Assembly: GCF_009730915.1 (NCBI RefSeq)
Contig: NC_052489.1
Span: 2,569,622-2,633,621 of the forward strand
Source of the DNA: Dioscorea cayenensis subsp. rotundata
Taxonomy: Eukaryota; Streptophyta; Magnoliopsida; Dioscoreales; Dioscoreaceae
DNA length: 64,000 nt
Reading direction: 5' to 3'
A model generated the notes under the pieces. The model was not told the origin of the DNA. It searched no databases and saw only the letters and a program-made list of their open reading frames with translations. Both the position numbers and the translations under genes were made by a program. This document shows positions 63,531 through 64,000 of this stretch, in pieces. Each line of letters starts with the position of its first letter. The stretch's first letter is position 1.

Positions 63531-64000
63531 CTGTATTCAGATATCATGTCCATAAATGCTTATGCTCAATATGGAAATGCAGTATATAGTATAAAATCAA
63601 AGAAAATTTAGGCAAATACACAGTTAAAATTTATGACAATGGGAAGTCCAGCTTTCAGCTTTCAGCACCAGATAATAACATTATATGCTGAATTCTGACA
63701 CTCATGACACAACACTCTGAAAAAGATCTTTGCAAACAAAAGGAAGTGTTAGAAGTATCATCCACCAGTAATTGTGCAACAAGTTACAGTAGAATGAAAG
63801 AAACTTCTCATTTCAAAGGAATTTTGAAGAAAACACTCCTTGATATAATGTATGAAGGACACTGTCTTGCAATTTACTATAATCTAGGTTTACCTATGAA
63901 CACCAATAAATGCATAATTATTTCAACAACAGATTATTAATAATAATAATAACAAAAAAAAGCATTAAGCAATGCTGTTTAACAAAAAGGACATCCTACA
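63531..64000 (-). other. Intron of the PAA1-like gene running off the window
   Basis: The acceptor (CTGAATACAG on the minus strand) is at 63531. No further exon of the ATPase is recognised up to 64000, so this is intron sequence. TAA repeats near 63938-63952. Confidence 0.6.

Noticed and set aside
1-64000. CRISPR arrays, operons, rRNA genes, attachment sites
   Set aside because: None seen. The tandem repeats lack regular unique spacers, and the genes are intron-bearing plant nuclear genes.

Overview
The window is nuclear DNA of a flowering plant. Genes have many GT-AG introns, their proteins belong to plant-specific families (LNK clock co-activators, PLS-class PPR, PAA1 chloroplast copper ATPase, ROCK1 nucleotide-sugar transporter), and the spaces between are AT-rich and full of MITEs, microsatellites and retrotransposon remains. 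Genes do not show the GC-rich 5' ends typical of grasses, so a eudicot or non-grass monocot is more likely; I cannot name the species. One assembly gap of exactly 1000 N lies at 24518-25517.

Left gene block (about 2.2-23.7 kb): a DUF4057 protein (+), a Pumilio/PUF RNA-binding protein (+), an LNK1/LNK2-like clock protein (+), a small membrane RING-H2 (ATL-type) ubiquitin ligase (+), and a TLD-domain protein (-). The DUF4057 and TLD genes are, as I recall, direct neighbours in Arabidopsis (At4g39860/At4g39870), so the block may be conserved synteny into which other genes and repeats have come. Between the genes lie clear non-autonomous DNA transposons: a 460-bp hAT MITE with a perfect 8-bp target duplication (17872-18331) and a roughly 330-bp foldback-type MITE just upstream of the LNK gene.

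Central gene-free block (about 23.7-40.9 kb): the assembly gap, long TA and TTA microsatellites, an AT-only stretch, a GATC-rich minisatellite with about 11 monomers and a higher-order repeat (29.8-30.4 kb), an LTR-like retroelement fossil (about 31.1-33.7 kb), and a 3.9-kb long-inverted-repeat transposon with TTA target duplications (34363-38246) that holds a remnant of a hAT transposase and further nested repeats. A Stowaway-like MITE lies at 40.1 kb.

Right gene block (about 40.9-64.0 kb): a LIN1/CD2BP2-like spliceosomal protein (+) with an overlapping upstream ORF and one apparent frameshift; an intronless PLS/E-class PPR gene (-) with one apparent frameshift in a run of seven A; a fresh 283-bp tandem duplication; a ROCK1-type ER UDP-GlcNAc/GalNAc transporter (-); and the 3' half of a PAA1/HMA6-type copper P-type ATPase (-) that runs off the right edge.

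These are independent housekeeping and regulatory genes, not an operon or pathway cluster. I found no convincing undescribed multi-gene system. The most unusual items are the nested long-TIR element, the higher-order minisatellite, the two single-base frame breaks in otherwise intact host genes, and the fourfold short motif in the DUF4057 protein.
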